Shown: piece by piece, positions 1-9,258 of the stretch
Numbering within the stretch: position 1 is the stretch's first letter
Layout of the letters: each line of letters starts with the position of its first letter
Assembly: GCA_017479385.1 (NCBI GenBank)
Contig: JAFVCE010000003.1
Location: forward strand, 1-64,000
Direction: 5' to 3'
DNA: 64,000 bases
From: Bacteroidales bacterium
GTDB lineage: Bacteria; Bacteroidota; Bacteroidia; Bacteroidales; P3
Position numbers and translations under genes: made by a program
The notes under the pieces: generated by a model
What the model saw: only the letters and a program-made list of their open reading frames with translations
What the model was told of the DNA's origin: nothing
Database searches by the model: none

Positions 1-3000
1 AACGTTCAGGCTGCCAAGAATATTGACAGGTATCGGGTTGATGACCGACGGGTATTTTCCCCACTTCTTCAATATCGGGTAGGGCGCAATATCAGGGTCG
101 AGCACCCATTTGGCCACAAGGGCGGTGTCGGCAGCGGTCTGCTCAGAGCCCTGTTTGTTTGTAATCCAGAAAGTGCACAGGTGGCGGTTGCTGTTCAGAA
201 TGGAGCGGTAATATTCGAAGCGCGTCAGGTATTTCTCTTCTGCGGGCCACGAACGGTTGTAGTTTTTGATGTCGGTGTAAGCGTCGTCGAACTCGGCGTC
301 GCTGCGGAAATAGTTGTAGTTGTTTATGGCGTCGGTCCCTGCATTATCTATCAGGTTGCCGCCATAGACTGGATATTTGGGGTTACCGCCTGTTATCTCG
401 CCATAGAACATACAGTTCATGACGATGGTCTTAATGTTCGACATGGTCGATACCTGGTTGTTGTAGCCCACGATGCCGGCAACGGTTGTTCCGCCGGTAA
501 TGGTGGCATAGCTGTAGCAGTTTATAACACGTGCCACACCGTCGAGCAAGCCAACAACGCTGCCGCAATAGCCGTCGGTGCTGCCTATGCTGCCGCTCAG
601 CACACCTATGTTATATATCTTTGCGCCGTCGTCTGCCGTGGCTGCCACGGCACCCACGTTCCCGCTGGTCGAGATAGCGGCATTGGTAAACGTGATGTTG
701 CGCACTATGCCAGCCCCAGTTACAGTGCCAAAGAGAGGTTCTGTCGCACCGTCGATGGTTTTCCAGTTGCCATCCAAGCAGCCGCTGAAGTTTGTTACGC
801 TTGGCCTGTCGCCAGCCTCGATGTCGGCCGTAAGCCTGTAGTTGCCATTCTCTGATGTTATCTCCGAAAGCGTGGCAATCTCTGTAAATGTCGCAGGTTC
901 GGTGCTCAGAGGGTAGATGTTGAAGATAGTGGTATTGCTGGCGGTCACCGCTTTCGTCTGATTAGCATAGGAGCCTGCCGGAACCTGTGCCACTGCCTTT
1001 ACTTCGCCCAGAGTGTTCATAATAGGCATCGTATGGACCGTGACGGTAAACTTACCAGTTCTGGCAGCACTATTGACCGTGGTAGAAGTGTAGCTGGGAT
1101 TGGCAGCATCGCCAGACAGTGTCCAGGTGTATGTCACTTTTTTGTTGTCCCAAGTACCGTTAATCTCCAAGTCTCTGTTGTTTTCGGGCGATTCTACTAT
1201 GTTGCGAGAATAGTTGGCAGTGGCCGTAAAAACATTGTCGCCAGTGGTCGATGTGCTGTTAGCGCCGGCAATGGTCCAGTTGTCGGTCAACCGGTCTTCT
1301 ATTTCGTATGCGTAGATGCGCCATCTGGAGCTGCCGGGCTTGTTTAGGCTGATGACTTTCGGAGTGGTGTAGACATTGAAGCCGCAATAGATGTCGTTGG
1401 CTATTCCGTCGCTCTTATATACCACGTGTTGCATATCGTACGGGATGATGGCCGCCACGTTGCCATAGGTAGGGTGGGTTGTTTTGTAGAGGCGGAACTT
1501 GTAACGGTTGTCGGCAGAGGGGAGGGTTGTTGCCCCAAATTTCACCGTTCCGTAGTCGCTTGTGTAGCCATAGTCGGTGGCGTCGTAGTAAAGGTAGCGG
1601 CCTGTCGTGACGTTCTTGAAGGAATAGAAACCCTGCTCGTCTACCTCAATCTTCCAACTGATGTCATTGTTAGTGGGCTCGGTCAGCTTAGCCTTGGTGG
1701 CATTGGTCTTGACAGTAGTGCCCTCGCTGCTCTCGCCATCGCCATAAGGAAATCTGTAGTCCCCGCTTTCTGTATAGAACAGTAGGTAGTTTTTCTCTGC
1801 GTCGGGAGTGAAGTATTTTGGTTGCAGAGTGAACTTCCTGCTAACAGTGACGGGGGTGGGATGATTTTCGAGGGCAATCGGGTCGTAGGGCAGTACACTG
1901 AAAGTGGCTGTTACAGACACATTGCCACTTGCCTGCTTATTATAGATGATGCCTTCGGCGCTGATGTCCCAGGTTGTCCCTTTGTTGTCGCCACCACTCT
2001 CATAGGTGTAGGTGGCGTAGACATAGCGGTCCTCGTTGGAGGCGGTCTTTGTTGTACCACCATCGTCCACAAAACTATAGGTGATTTTTTGGGTAAAGTA
2101 CGGGCGAAGGTATTTGATGAGTTGAGGCGACTGGAGGGTGCGGTCATCCGTCGTGGGGCCACTCCACCCTGTCTCCGTTATCTCGACGGGACAGGCATTG
2201 TAATATTTGGAGGGAGACTCTACCACCTTTATGCCACCATCGTAACACAAGTAGAGGTCTTTCGACCCGTCGTTCATCTTGATGTGCTTCTTGCCATTGG
2301 CATCGCCCATATCTTCTAACAGCCACTGGGTGGAGGGTGTGTCGGAGAGAACCAGCGTCTTGCCGTTGACAACATTCAGATAGTAGTAGCCATTGAGCAG
2401 ATAGCCAGCTGTGGTCAGCACCCATATCGAGCTGCCATTGTTGTAAATATTTGTATAGCGTAAAGTGTTTTCATTGGATAGAGTGACGTTGGCGCTGTTC
2501 ACTTTCAGATAGCCTGTCCCGTTTTGGTGCAGGATATAATACTGTGCATGTTCATAGATAATATTGGCTATTTCGAAAGTGGCAGAACCATTGGCAATAA
2601 TGTAGTCTCCGCCTTCCTTATTGGTGATATGGACTGTTGCGGTGCCCACGGCATTATTGTTGCTATAGCTTACGGTATATTCCGTCGAGGGTATAACAAC
2701 ATCGCCATCCTTCACTGTCACCTCTGGTTCTATGGCTACGCCCTTGTAAATATACCTGTCGTGTTCTAATAAGATTGTTGGGCTGCTAACCGTCTTGAGT
2801 GGTATTGGCTCGCTGGTGGTTATGTTCGATGAGATGGACCCCTCCTTGACGGCAATGGCCTTGATGGTCATGGAGTGCGTGGCGTTTGTGATAGTAAGGG
2901 GCGAGGCGCCAAATGCCGGCGACGAGGTGCTGGGGGCGTCGCCATTGGTTGTGTAGTAGATAGTGGCACCAGCCGACGATGTCATAGTCAGTTCCCATAA

Positions 3001-4275
3001 AACTTCGTCGAAACTGTAAGTTACATCGTCGAGTTTCGTAATGGTCTGTTCTGTGACTTCCGAGTCGTCCAACCCAGGTCTGACGGCAATAGCCTTAAAG
3101 GTGGTTGTCGTTGTTACGCTGGTAATCGTCAAAGGCGAAGAACCAGTGCCGTCGTGGGCTAATTGGGTGGGGTCGCTCGGTGGTGTGGCCGTGTTCGATG
3201 AGGTGTAATAGATGGTGGCCCCAGGAGTTGGGCTTTCTATTGTCACTTCGTTGGTTGCGTTGTCGAACGTGATGGTAGGGGTGGCACAAGTGGCAATGAA
3301 CTCCGCTGTATGAGCGTCGTCGTCTGCCACGAAGCGTGTCCACGGATTGCTGTATGCATTAGAGTTATTACTGTTCATTAAATAGCCATAATGGCCACTA
3401 CCATCAGGTTGGTTGGCTGGTGTGGCAGCCATGAGTGTATAACCCGTGCCAGAACTATGCTTCAGCAGTATAAACGAAGCAAGATTGGTCCCATATAGAT
3501 TATCATTCCCCAAAGTGCCTGTTACTGGCTTCAGATAATGGTTGCCGGTTGTGCCAGTGGCTGTCCATTGAGCCCAAAGCTTACGGGTAGTAGAGCCGTT
3601 GTAGTTGTCGATGAGCGCTATGTCGTAAGGGTCGTTTCCATATAATTTCCAAATAAAATGATAGCCGTCGCCGTTTATAGTAGTCAGACTTGCAGACTTT
3701 AATGCCTCTTCTGTTACGCTGAGGGGGTCTATCGTCTCTGGACGTTCGCGCCTGTTGTTTAAGGCAAGATAACGCCCACCAATCTCAATGTTATACTCAA
3801 TGCTGCCGCTGAGGTCAACGACACTCGTCGAAGGGTCGTAGTAGTAGCGCACAAAGATGGTTTTGTCATTGTTGACGTCAATATCGGAAACTGACGATGA
3901 GCCGTTTCCGCCGCCCGAAGTGAGGCCCGTTGCTGTCTCGGCGGCCTCCTCGGTGTCGTAGAAGTAATAGTCATCATCGCTTAATATCAGTGGCGACATT
4001 ACCGAAGTGGTGGTGGCCTTGAAGGCCGCTATCACCGTTGTGGTCGACTCAACGGTGGCCATTGCTTTCACTGACTGCCGTCCTCCGTTGTTGATTACAT
4101 AAAACGTATATGTCTCACCTTCCTCTCCTGCCATTGTCGTTGCAGGTGCATAGGATTTCGATAGCGACTCCGCCCAGTAGGCGCTCGTCGACGCCATGAT
4201 GGCAGGCTTTGCCCACGCGCCAGTTACACCTGTTGCAAAAAGCAAAGCTACGAGTAGGAACTTTAGTCGAAGCAT
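1..4275 (-). CDS. Giant secreted multidomain surface protein (C-terminus outside window)
   Basis: The minus-strand frame opened by the ATG at 4275 has no stop down to the window edge, giving at least 1425 residues. Residues 1-22 are a signal peptide (core LLVALLFATGVTGAWA). Roughly residues 330-405 and 410-485 hold two chitobiase/hexosaminidase C-terminal-like beta-sandwich modules, each with the pattern GATIYYT followed by PLTIT and then FKAIAV or IKAIAV. Residues about 1170-1300 are glycine-rich with GLUG-like motifs (AGIVGYNN, GSVVGLLD). Such architectures are typical of T9SS-exported or surface-anchored Bacteroidales proteins, but the sorting domain would lie outside the window. In-frame ATGs at 4335, 4374 and 4386 would add 20, 33 or 37 residues before the signal peptide; 4275 is preferred because it places the hydrophobic segment at the N-terminus. 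Molecular function is unknown. Confidence 0.85.
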   Translation of the reverse strand, partial: MLRLKFLLVALLFATGVTGAWAKPAIMASTSAYWAESLSKSYAPATTMAGEEGETYTFYVINNGGRQSVKAMATVESTTTVIAAFKATTTSVMSPLILSDDDYYFYDTEEAAETATGLTSGGGNGSSSVSDIDVNNDKTIFVRYYYDPSTSVVDLSGSIEYNIEIGGRYLALNNRRERPETIDPLSVTEEALKSASLTTINGDGYHFIWKLYGNDPYDIALIDNYNGSTTRKLWAQWTATGTTGNHYLKPVTGTLGNDNLYGTNLASFILLKHSSGTGYTLMAATPANQPDGSGHYGYLMNSNNSNAYSNPWTRFVADDDAHTAEFIATCATPTITFDNATNEVTIESPTPGATIYYTSSNTATPPSDPTQLAHDGTGSSPLTITSVTTTTTFKAIAVRPGLDDSEVTEQTITKLDDVTYSFDEVLWELTMTSSAGATIYYTTNGDAPSTSSPAFGASPLTITNATHSMTIKAIAVKEGSISSNITTSEPIPLKTVSSPTILLEHDRYIYKGVAIEPEVTVKDGDVVIPSTEYTVSYSNNNAVGTATVHITNKEGGDYIIANGSATFEIANIIYEHAQYYILHQNGTGYLKVNSANVTLSNENTLRYTNIYNNGSSIWVLTTAGYLLNGYYYLNVVNGKTLVLSDTPSTQWLLEDMGDANGKKHIKMNDGSKDLYLCYDGGIKVVESPSKYYNACPVEITETGWSGPTTDDRTLQSPQLIKYLRPYFTQKITYSFVDDGGTTKTASNEDRYVYATYTYESGGDNKGTTWDISAEGIIYNKQASGNVSVTATFSVLPYDPIALENHPTPVTVSRKFTLQPKYFTPDAEKNYLLFYTESGDYRFPYGDGESSEGTTVKTNATKAKLTEPTNNDISWKIEVDEQGFYSFKNVTTGRYLYYDATDYGYTSDYGTVKFGATTLPSADNRYKFRLYKTTHPTYGNVAAIIPYDMQHVVYKSDGIANDIYCGFNVYTTPKVISLNKPGSSRWRIYAYEIEDRLTDNWTIAGANSTSTTGDNVFTATANYSRNIVESPENNRDLEINGTWDNKKVTYTWTLSGDAANPSYTSTTVNSAARTGKFTVTVHTMPIMNTLGEVKAVAQVPAGSYANQTKAVTASNTTIFNIYPLSTEPATFTEIATLSEITSENGNYRLTADIEAGDRPSVTNFSGCLDGNWKTIDGATEPLFGTVTGAGIVRNITFTNAAISTSGNVGAVAATADDGAKIYNIGVLSGSIGSTDGYCGSVVGLLDGVARVINCYSYATITGGTTVAGIVGYNNQVSTMSNIKTIVMNCMFYGEITGGNPKYPVYGGNLIDNAGTDAINNYNYFRSDAEFDDAYTDIKNYNRSWPAEEKYLTRFEYYRSILNSNRHLCTFWITNKQGSEQTAADTALVAKWVLDPDIAPYPILKKWGKYPSVINPIPVNILGSLNV

Positions 4276-4666
4276 AGCGCCCTTGTCTTCGGTGCGACTT
4301 TTGCGACTATATGAAGCAAGTACTCCACGTGCCATATTGTGTTGAGGAGGCTTGTTAGCTAATGTGGGTGTCATATCGTGTTGCATATCTTTATGTTATA
4401 GTGTTAATGAGGTATATTCGGTTGCTTAGATGTTGTCGATAGGTTGTTTGTGTTTCTTTTTTGGCTTTTTGCGAATAATTTATTATAATATAACGTCGAC
4501 TTCGCTTTTTTATTGTGCAAAAAATCTCTAAGAGCGTATTTTTTATTTTGGCCGGAATTTCATAAAGCCGAGCATTGCCGTAGAGCCTCCAATTCAATGC
4601 TGTTTTAATTGTTGGCAACGGCTTCCCACCAAAATTTGATACGTTTCTATTTGCAGATGAGCTGTC
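4276..4666. other. Intergenic region upstream of the giant surface protein
   Basis: This is 391 bp between two minus-strand genes, AT-rich towards 4440-4560. It holds the bipartite motif at 4490-4515 and no convincing TAnnTTTG promoter. A 75-codon minus-strand frame at 4391-4618 has no recognisable domain or signal peptide and is not called. Confidence 0.5.
4490..4515 (-). promoter_or_regulatory. Bipartite motif, copy 1 (CAATAAAAA-N10-ACGTTAT)
   Basis: On the minus strand CAATAAAAA (4515-4507) and ACGTTAT (4496-4490) are separated by exactly 10 nt. It lies about 215 nt before the ATG of the giant surface protein. The same spacing recurs at five other sites in the window. Confidence 0.45.
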
Positions 4667-6151
4667 CTATTTGCGTTCTGTATCTCCGATGATAATCACT
4701 CTGACCTTTTCGTTTTTGAAGTCTGGCATCGCTTCGCCGACGCTGGCTCCAATATATGTCGGGTCGCATACGGTGTATCGCTTACCATCGACAAGTACAT
4801 AATCGCCCTGCTCGCTTGCGCCAAGATTGACGGCTGTGGCCAAATGCCCGGGATAGTGAAGCAGTACGACATCAAGGCCCATCAGTTCGCGCACTAAGAT
4901 AGAGAATAGGATGCTGCGGTCTTCGCAGTCGTTGTATGGATAGAAGAAACTTTCGTCGCCAAATAGTGGCCGCTCATAGCCAAACTGCTCTTGGTCGGTC
5001 TTATAGCCGAAAGCGTGCTGCACAAAGTCGAGCAGCATGTCGGTGGCCACCCATTTGCTTTTGCCTTGTATGCTGCGGCGAAGTGCAGGATAGAGACTCG
5101 CCTTTGTGGCTTCGCTCAACGAGGCTTTCGAGTAACTGCTCCACGCATCGCTGATGGGATACTGCGAGTAGAAATTCATCAAATTCTTGTTTACTCCGAG
5201 CGACACTTTCATGGTTGGGTATCGCCCACTGCCTCCGAATGTCTTTGTCGGTGTAGCACGCATGGCTAATTGCGGTTGACGGGGGATAGAGATACTGGCT
5301 GTGTATTCACGTGGAAACGAGGCTTGGCAAACACGGTAGATGCCACTCTTCTTGCCGTCGATTACATAGTATTTCAGTCCATCGATAGTGATATAAGCAT
5401 AGTTATATATAGTATGGTCGAAAGGCATTAAAAGGAATAGTTTGCCTTCGCTTTCGGCCATACGCACACGATAGCCCGACTGCGTTAGCAGGAAAGCCTG
5501 CAGCAGCACAGCCTCGTTGCTTTTTTTACCGAATACGCGTTCTGCCACTGTGCCACAGAACTGGATGTAGGCCCAGTCGCACAGCTTCATGGCGTTGTGT
5601 TGCCGCAGGCAGTCTCCGAGCAAGCCGTCGTAGTTGCCTTTCGACATTTGGCGCCACGCTTTGGCTACCTCTTTCTCGGCCAGGGATGTTAGTTGTATAA
5701 GAACCATTTTCTTCACCGCTCTGACCACCACCTTCGTGGCGAAGAAATCCACCTCCTCCTGTTCATCTTCTGAGGCTGCGGTGTATGGAATTTGTGGCAT
5801 CTCGATGTCCACCGGTGCCATGGGCATGGGCACAATGCTGTCGTAGGGTATACTAATAGGCATCCTGTCAGGCGCGGACTCTTGTTGGTGTTGTGGGCGG
5901 AGTGGCTTTGGCGGTGCGGGTGGCTTAATGCCGGCCAGGGCATACATCTCTGTCCACGCCTGTTCCACAAAGGCGGCGTATTCGGCGTTGGCCTTGTCCC
6001 TGTAATTGGCGTATTCGCGTTCTGTGTTGGTCGTGTACGTGTTGAATTCTGCCGTGGCCTGTTTCTTAAAGGCCTCGTATTCGTCGTCGTTCTGTGCCAT
6101 GCTGGTGGTACAGAACGCCAGCAGCCCCCATAGCGCCAGGAGTCTCTTCAT
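4667..6151 (-). CDS. Secreted transglutaminase-fold (papain-like) protein
   Basis: This 494-residue protein has a signal peptide (residues 1-19, cleavage after TTSMA) and an acidic, coiled-coil-like stretch at 20-70, then a Pro-rich linker. The C-terminal part has the Cys-His-Asp arrangement of transglutaminase-like hydrolases: C409 in NDCEDRS, H436 in YPGHLATAV and D463 in CDPTY. The family includes peptidases and amide-bond-rearranging enzymes, so whether this is a protease or a cross-linker is open. It is the last gene of the tightly packed envelope operon, 5 bp after the barrel gene, and probably acts in the periplasm or at the cell surface. No T9SS tail is visible. A catalytically active enzyme is likely because all three residues are retained. 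Confidence 0.8.
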   Translation of the reverse strand: MKRLLALWGLLAFCTTSMAQNDDEYEAFKKQATAEFNTYTTNTEREYANYRDKANAEYAAFVEQAWTEMYALAGIKPPAPPKPLRPQHQQESAPDRMPISIPYDSIVPMPMAPVDIEMPQIPYTAASEDEQEEVDFFATKVVVRAVKKMVLIQLTSLAEKEVAKAWRQMSKGNYDGLLGDCLRQHNAMKLCDWAYIQFCGTVAERVFGKKSNEAVLLQAFLLTQSGYRVRMAESEGKLFLLMPFDHTIYNYAYITIDGLKYYVIDGKKSGIYRVCQASFPREYTASISIPRQPQLAMRATPTKTFGGSGRYPTMKVSLGVNKNLMNFYSQYPISDAWSSYSKASLSEATKASLYPALRRSIQGKSKWVATDMLLDFVQHAFGYKTDQEQFGYERPLFGDESFFYPYNDCEDRSILFSILVRELMGLDVVLLHYPGHLATAVNLGASEQGDYVLVDGKRYTVCDPTYIGASVGEAMPDFKNEKVRVIIIGDTERK

Positions 6152-6156
6152 AGTTG

Positions 6157-6717
6157 TCAGTCGTTGATGGGTATCTTGAATTCGAGGAATAGGCTAATAC
6201 CATAGCCGGAATTCACAGGCAGGTATCCTGTGGGAACGTATAGCAGTGTCTTTGAACCGAACAGGTGTAACATATCCACCGTTGCTCCGATGGCTATGTT
6301 GTCTGACCCTATGCCTGCGCCTATGCTTGCAAACCATCCTGTAATGTAGCCAAGTCCGCTGCTGTTGAGTGGCATATTGTATCCTATGCGGCCTTCAATG
6401 AACAGCTCCTCCCCCCATTTAACGCCCACGAAGACGGGAACGTATGTTATATTGCCTGCTTCAAGGCTGTCGGAGCAACTGTGGTACCTCAACCCGATAC
6501 CGCCGTCAAAGGCCAGTGCCTCTTTTATATTGTACCGTGCCAGCACGTCCAGCCCTGCGAATATGCCGCTGCCGCTCTCGTACTTGTATGGGTTTGGCGC
6601 CTTGTAACTGTAGTTCAGGCTGCCAAGCGAGACCTGTGGCAGTATGGACCATTGTGCCATACTTTTGCCACTTCCTATACAGAAGAGAATGGTAACCAAC
6701 AGGAGTGTGCGTTTCAT
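6157..6717 (-). CDS. Small outer-membrane beta-barrel-like protein
   Basis: The 186-residue product has a signal peptide (residues 1-21, ending KSMA) followed by alternating hydrophobic/aromatic strands such as VDMLHLFG and a C-terminal strand GISLFLEFKIPIND. This is the pattern of Bacteroidota OmpA/Opa-like 8-10-strand barrels. It lies 5 bp upstream of the transglutaminase-fold gene and 6 bp downstream of a lipoprotein gene in the same operon. It may be the membrane-embedded partner of the operon's secreted products; that role is inferred only from context. Confidence 0.75.
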   Translation of the reverse strand: MKRTLLLVTILFCIGSGKSMAQWSILPQVSLGSLNYSYKAPNPYKYESGSGIFAGLDVLARYNIKEALAFDGGIGLRYHSCSDSLEAGNITYVPVFVGVKWGEELFIEGRIGYNMPLNSSGLGYITGWFASIGAGIGSDNIAIGATVDMLHLFGSKTLLYVPTGYLPVNSGYGISLFLEFKIPIND

Positions 6718-6723
6718 TTCTTC

Positions 6724-7059
6724 CTATTCTGTGATTAGTGTTAGAGGTATGGTTATCGTCACGGTCTCTCCTGCCACACCTGTTACCTGTGTGCGGTTGG
6801 CTGTGTAACCGTCTTTCTGGGCTGTGATGGTGTATTGCTGTGCGTCCATGTTTGTGAACTCAAAGTTCCCGTTGCTGCCAGTAACGCTACTCTTGCCCGA
6901 CGGGCTTATGGTGACGGTAGCTCCGCTGACTGGGTTGGAACTGCTCGCTTCCACCACCGAGCCGGCCACTGTGGTGTACATATCGTATTCATTCCTGTTG
7001 CAGGAGGCAAGGCCGAGGACTATCAGACTCGCTGCCACCAATGCTGTCGTTTTCTTCAT
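6724..7059 (-). CDS. Small lipoprotein with carboxypeptidase regulatory-like domain
   Basis: The 111-residue product has a lipoprotein signal with lipobox LASC (Cys at residue 20) and one carboxypeptidase-D regulatory-like beta-sandwich: GSVVEASSSNPVSGATVT, then GNFEFTNMDAQQYTITAQKDGYT. These domains are common non-catalytic modules of Bacteroidota surface proteins. It sits in mid-operon. The same domain type opens the first gene of the operon (N-terminal part of the protein at 9255-10841), so two family members are encoded together. Confidence 0.8.
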   Translation of the reverse strand: MKKTTALVAASLIVLGLASCNRNEYDMYTTVAGSVVEASSSNPVSGATVTISPSGKSSVTGSNGNFEFTNMDAQQYTITAQKDGYTANRTQVTGVAGETVTITIPLTLITE

Positions 7060-7083
7060 TGTTTTGTCGTCGTTAGTGTATGG

Positions 7084-7878
7084 TTAAAAGTTAAGTCTCA
7101 TGGCAAGGCCTCCACCGTCTGTTGTGGCATACGGAGCAACCGTCACCCCCGCCTCGCCAATGTATACCTTTCGCGGACCCTTGGCCACAAGAGCGTCGAT
7201 GATATTCCACGCATATATCGCCACTGCACCGACAATGCAGATGTTACGCATATCGGCGCATAGGTCCATGTTGTCTATGTAGGACGCTTTCAGCTTTGCG
7301 TTGTGCGTGTTGTTCACTTTGTTGCTATACGAGGCCCTTGCCCCCTCGAGGGCTATGATGCCTCCTATCATGGCCACTTCGCCCCCGATTATGGCCATGG
7401 TTTTCCCTTTCTGTCCGCGGTCAAGTTGCACCATGCCGGGCACGAAGGTGAGCCATGTCATCGGGTGCCGGTCGCTGACGCTGACGGCGTCATAGTCGTT
7501 CTGTGGGTTCTTGCAGGTCTGCACCAGCAGGTACACCGTCCAGTTGCCATCGCCACGGTGTTCGACGTATTCGTCGAGTATGCGAGCTTTGACGGTCAAC
7601 TCTTCGTTTGTACCCACGTTGCTGCTTTCTCCGGCCATCTGCACAGTGTATCGTCCGCCGGAGGCCAAGTTGCGTTTGGTCACAATGTTGCTTATGGCTT
7701 TCCCTCGGGCAAGGCTGTAGTCTGTGCCGTTGCCGGTAGCCACTTCTATATATGACCCCTGCAGTTCACGGAAGTACCCGTCTGCCCAGTCGGGTCGCAA
7801 GCCGCCAGCCTGCTGGGCTGTGGCTTGCCACAACCCCAGCCCCAGCAGGTACAGCAACATTGTTATTGCTCTTCTCAT
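7084..7878 (-). CDS. Secreted LPP20-like plus DUF5683-like membrane protein
   Basis: The 264-residue protein has a signal peptide (1-21, TAQQ boundary). Residues 25-130 resemble the LPP20/FlgT N-terminal fold: an N-terminal helix with ALARGK-like spacing (DYSLARGKAISNIV) followed by strands ending NWTVYLLVQTC. Residues 145-235 resemble the DUF5683 region (PGMVQLDRGQKGK, then a hydrophobic segment GGEVAMIGGIIALEGA and a second one IVGAVAIYAWNIIDAL). It is separated by 2 bp from the LPP20-like lipoprotein gene, so the two are probably co-translated. I propose an envelope scaffold role; the exact function is unknown. Confidence 0.6.
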   Translation of the reverse strand: MRRAITMLLYLLGLGLWQATAQQAGGLRPDWADGYFRELQGSYIEVATGNGTDYSLARGKAISNIVTKRNLASGGRYTVQMAGESSNVGTNEELTVKARILDEYVEHRGDGNWTVYLLVQTCKNPQNDYDAVSVSDRHPMTWLTFVPGMVQLDRGQKGKTMAIIGGEVAMIGGIIALEGARASYSNKVNNTHNAKLKASYIDNMDLCADMRNICIVGAVAIYAWNIIDALVAKGPRKVYIGEAGVTVAPYATTDGGGLAMRLNF

Positions 7879-7880
7879 TG

Positions 7881-8477
7881 TCAGTTGTTGTCTTTGAAGT
7901 TCTTAAAGCGGGCTTCCATATCTTCGCGGTACTTATTTTCCTTGAAGTCTATGCGCATCTTCTCGTCCTGAGACAAGGCGTTGCTCACGCGCTCGGTGAT
8001 TTTCTTGGCCAGCATCTCTTTGCTGATGCGTATGCCTACATAGCACTCTATGTTGCCGCGGTCGTCGACCTCGCTGAAGCGCACGCATGTGGCGCGGGTG
8101 TCGTTTATGACGGCATTGATTACCTGGTCGCCAGCGGCGGTGATTTTGCTCTGGATGTCATTACCAGCGTTGTTGCCGTAGCTGTTCGTATAGTCGCTCA
8201 CCATCCCCTTGTAGGCGTGCTGCATTTTCATGCGCACAATCTGCTGGGCGTTTTGCAGAGCAAACATCTGGGCGTTGCCTTTCTGTGCGGCACTGCATTT
8301 GTAGATGCCAGTGGCGCCGAACTCGCTGTTGCTGTCATATTCGGCGCAGGGCATCTCGTATGTTTCCCCGAACGGGCTGTTACCTCCTTTGTTACTTTGG
8401 GTGCTGCTCTTGCTGCTGCCGCAGGAAGCCAATGTCAGCGTCGCGATGCCAACGCAAATGATTAATGTTTTTTTCAT
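7881..8477 (-). CDS. LPP20-like lipoprotein
   Basis: The 198-residue product has a lipobox LASCGSS (Cys 19) and an LPP20-family-like body: a Cys/Gly stretch GATGIYKCSAAQ, a long amphipathic helix with ALQNAQQIVRMKM, a strand block (CVRFSEVDDRGNIECYVGIRIS) and a charged C-terminal tail. LPP20/FlgT-type domains are outer-membrane lipoprotein modules. The gene lies 2 bp upstream of another LPP20-like gene, and 28 bp after a LamG lipoprotein gene. Assignment to LPP20 is by pattern and moderately secure. Confidence 0.6.
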   Translation of the reverse strand: MKKTLIICVGIATLTLASCGSSKSSTQSNKGGNSPFGETYEMPCAEYDSNSEFGATGIYKCSAAQKGNAQMFALQNAQQIVRMKMQHAYKGMVSDYTNSYGNNAGNDIQSKITAAGDQVINAVINDTRATCVRFSEVDDRGNIECYVGIRISKEMLAKKITERVSNALSQDEKMRIDFKENKYREDMEARFKNFKDNN

Positions 8478-8505
8478 GGTTGTTGTGTTTTATTGGTGAA
8501 TACTG

Positions 8506-9258
8506 TTATTTCTCTGAATTGTACAGAATCATGACATCCTTGTTTGTCAGTGCACGGTTGTAGAAGCGGATGTTGTCGAGTTTCATACTTGGGGTTATGC
8601 CATAAGAACCGTTCTTGTTTCCCCCAAAGATAATTTTTGTACCGTCGGTTGCGTACGATGGCACACTGAGATTGTCCGTCAGAACACCGTCCACATAGAA
8701 TTTCACTGGAACATTGTTCCCCGTCGTGCCACCGTTGCGGACTATCGTGTAATGGTGCCATGCGCTGCTGTTGTTTGCATAGTTGTACGATATATCGCAG
8801 TGATGGTATGCATCTCTCAAATATACAATTAGTTGCCCACCCTGGTCGGCCCATAAACATGGGCTGTCATATCCGTTGTCGTTGCTGCTGTTCACTGCGG
8901 CAAACACACAGCCTGCAGTCAGGTCCTTCACCCAGAAACTAACTGTCCAGTAGCTGTAGCCACTGAAGAAATTATAAGGTATATTCAAATACTCAGCATT
9001 GACGGAGCTCAACTTCAGGCACGAGTGGCCATTGTCGTTGACAAACGAACCTCCACTGGGTGTCGAAGCATGGGCATCTTGCCCTGATTGGTCGTAGGCT
9101 GTTCCGTCATCGAAAGTATAGTAAGCTTGCAGCCCGGAGTTAAAATCGGATATTGGATTGGTGGGGTTGCTCGACGAATCAAGATTTTCCAGTTCCTTGA
9201 AACAGGCGGTTAGTGACAGGCATCCTGCCAAAAAAAACAGTGCTGTATATTTTTTCAT
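8506..9258 (-). CDS. LamG-domain lipoprotein
   Basis: The 250-residue protein has lipobox LTAC (Cys 19) and a single LamG/concanavalin-like jelly-roll from about residue 45 to the end (QAYYTFDDGTAYDQSG, YWTVSFWVKD, WHHYTIVRNGG, VKFYVDGVLTDNLSVP, DNIRFYNRAL). LamG folds bind carbohydrates or proteins at the cell surface. Its start codon overlaps the TGA of the preceding gene (ATGA, 9255-9258), implying translational coupling. About 150 residues are almost identical to the LamG domain of that preceding gene, so one arose by recent tandem duplication. Confidence 0.85.
   Translation of the reverse strand: MKKYTALFFLAGCLSLTACFKELENLDSSSNPTNPISDFNSGLQAYYTFDDGTAYDQSGQDAHASTPSGGSFVNDNGHSCLKLSSVNAEYLNIPYNFFSGYSYWTVSFWVKDLTAGCVFAAVNSSNDNGYDSPCLWADQGGQLIVYLRDAYHHCDISYNYANNSSAWHHYTIVRNGGTTGNNVPVKFYVDGVLTDNLSVPSYATDGTKIIFGGNKNGSYGITPSMKLDNIRFYNRALTNKDVMILYNSEK
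8550..8990 (-). repeat. Direct repeat, LamG copy A
   Basis: About 440 bp closely match 9299-9739 at an offset of about 749-750 bp. Differences are mainly scattered single-base changes. It covers the LamG coding part of two adjacent lipoprotein genes. Confidence 0.85.
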
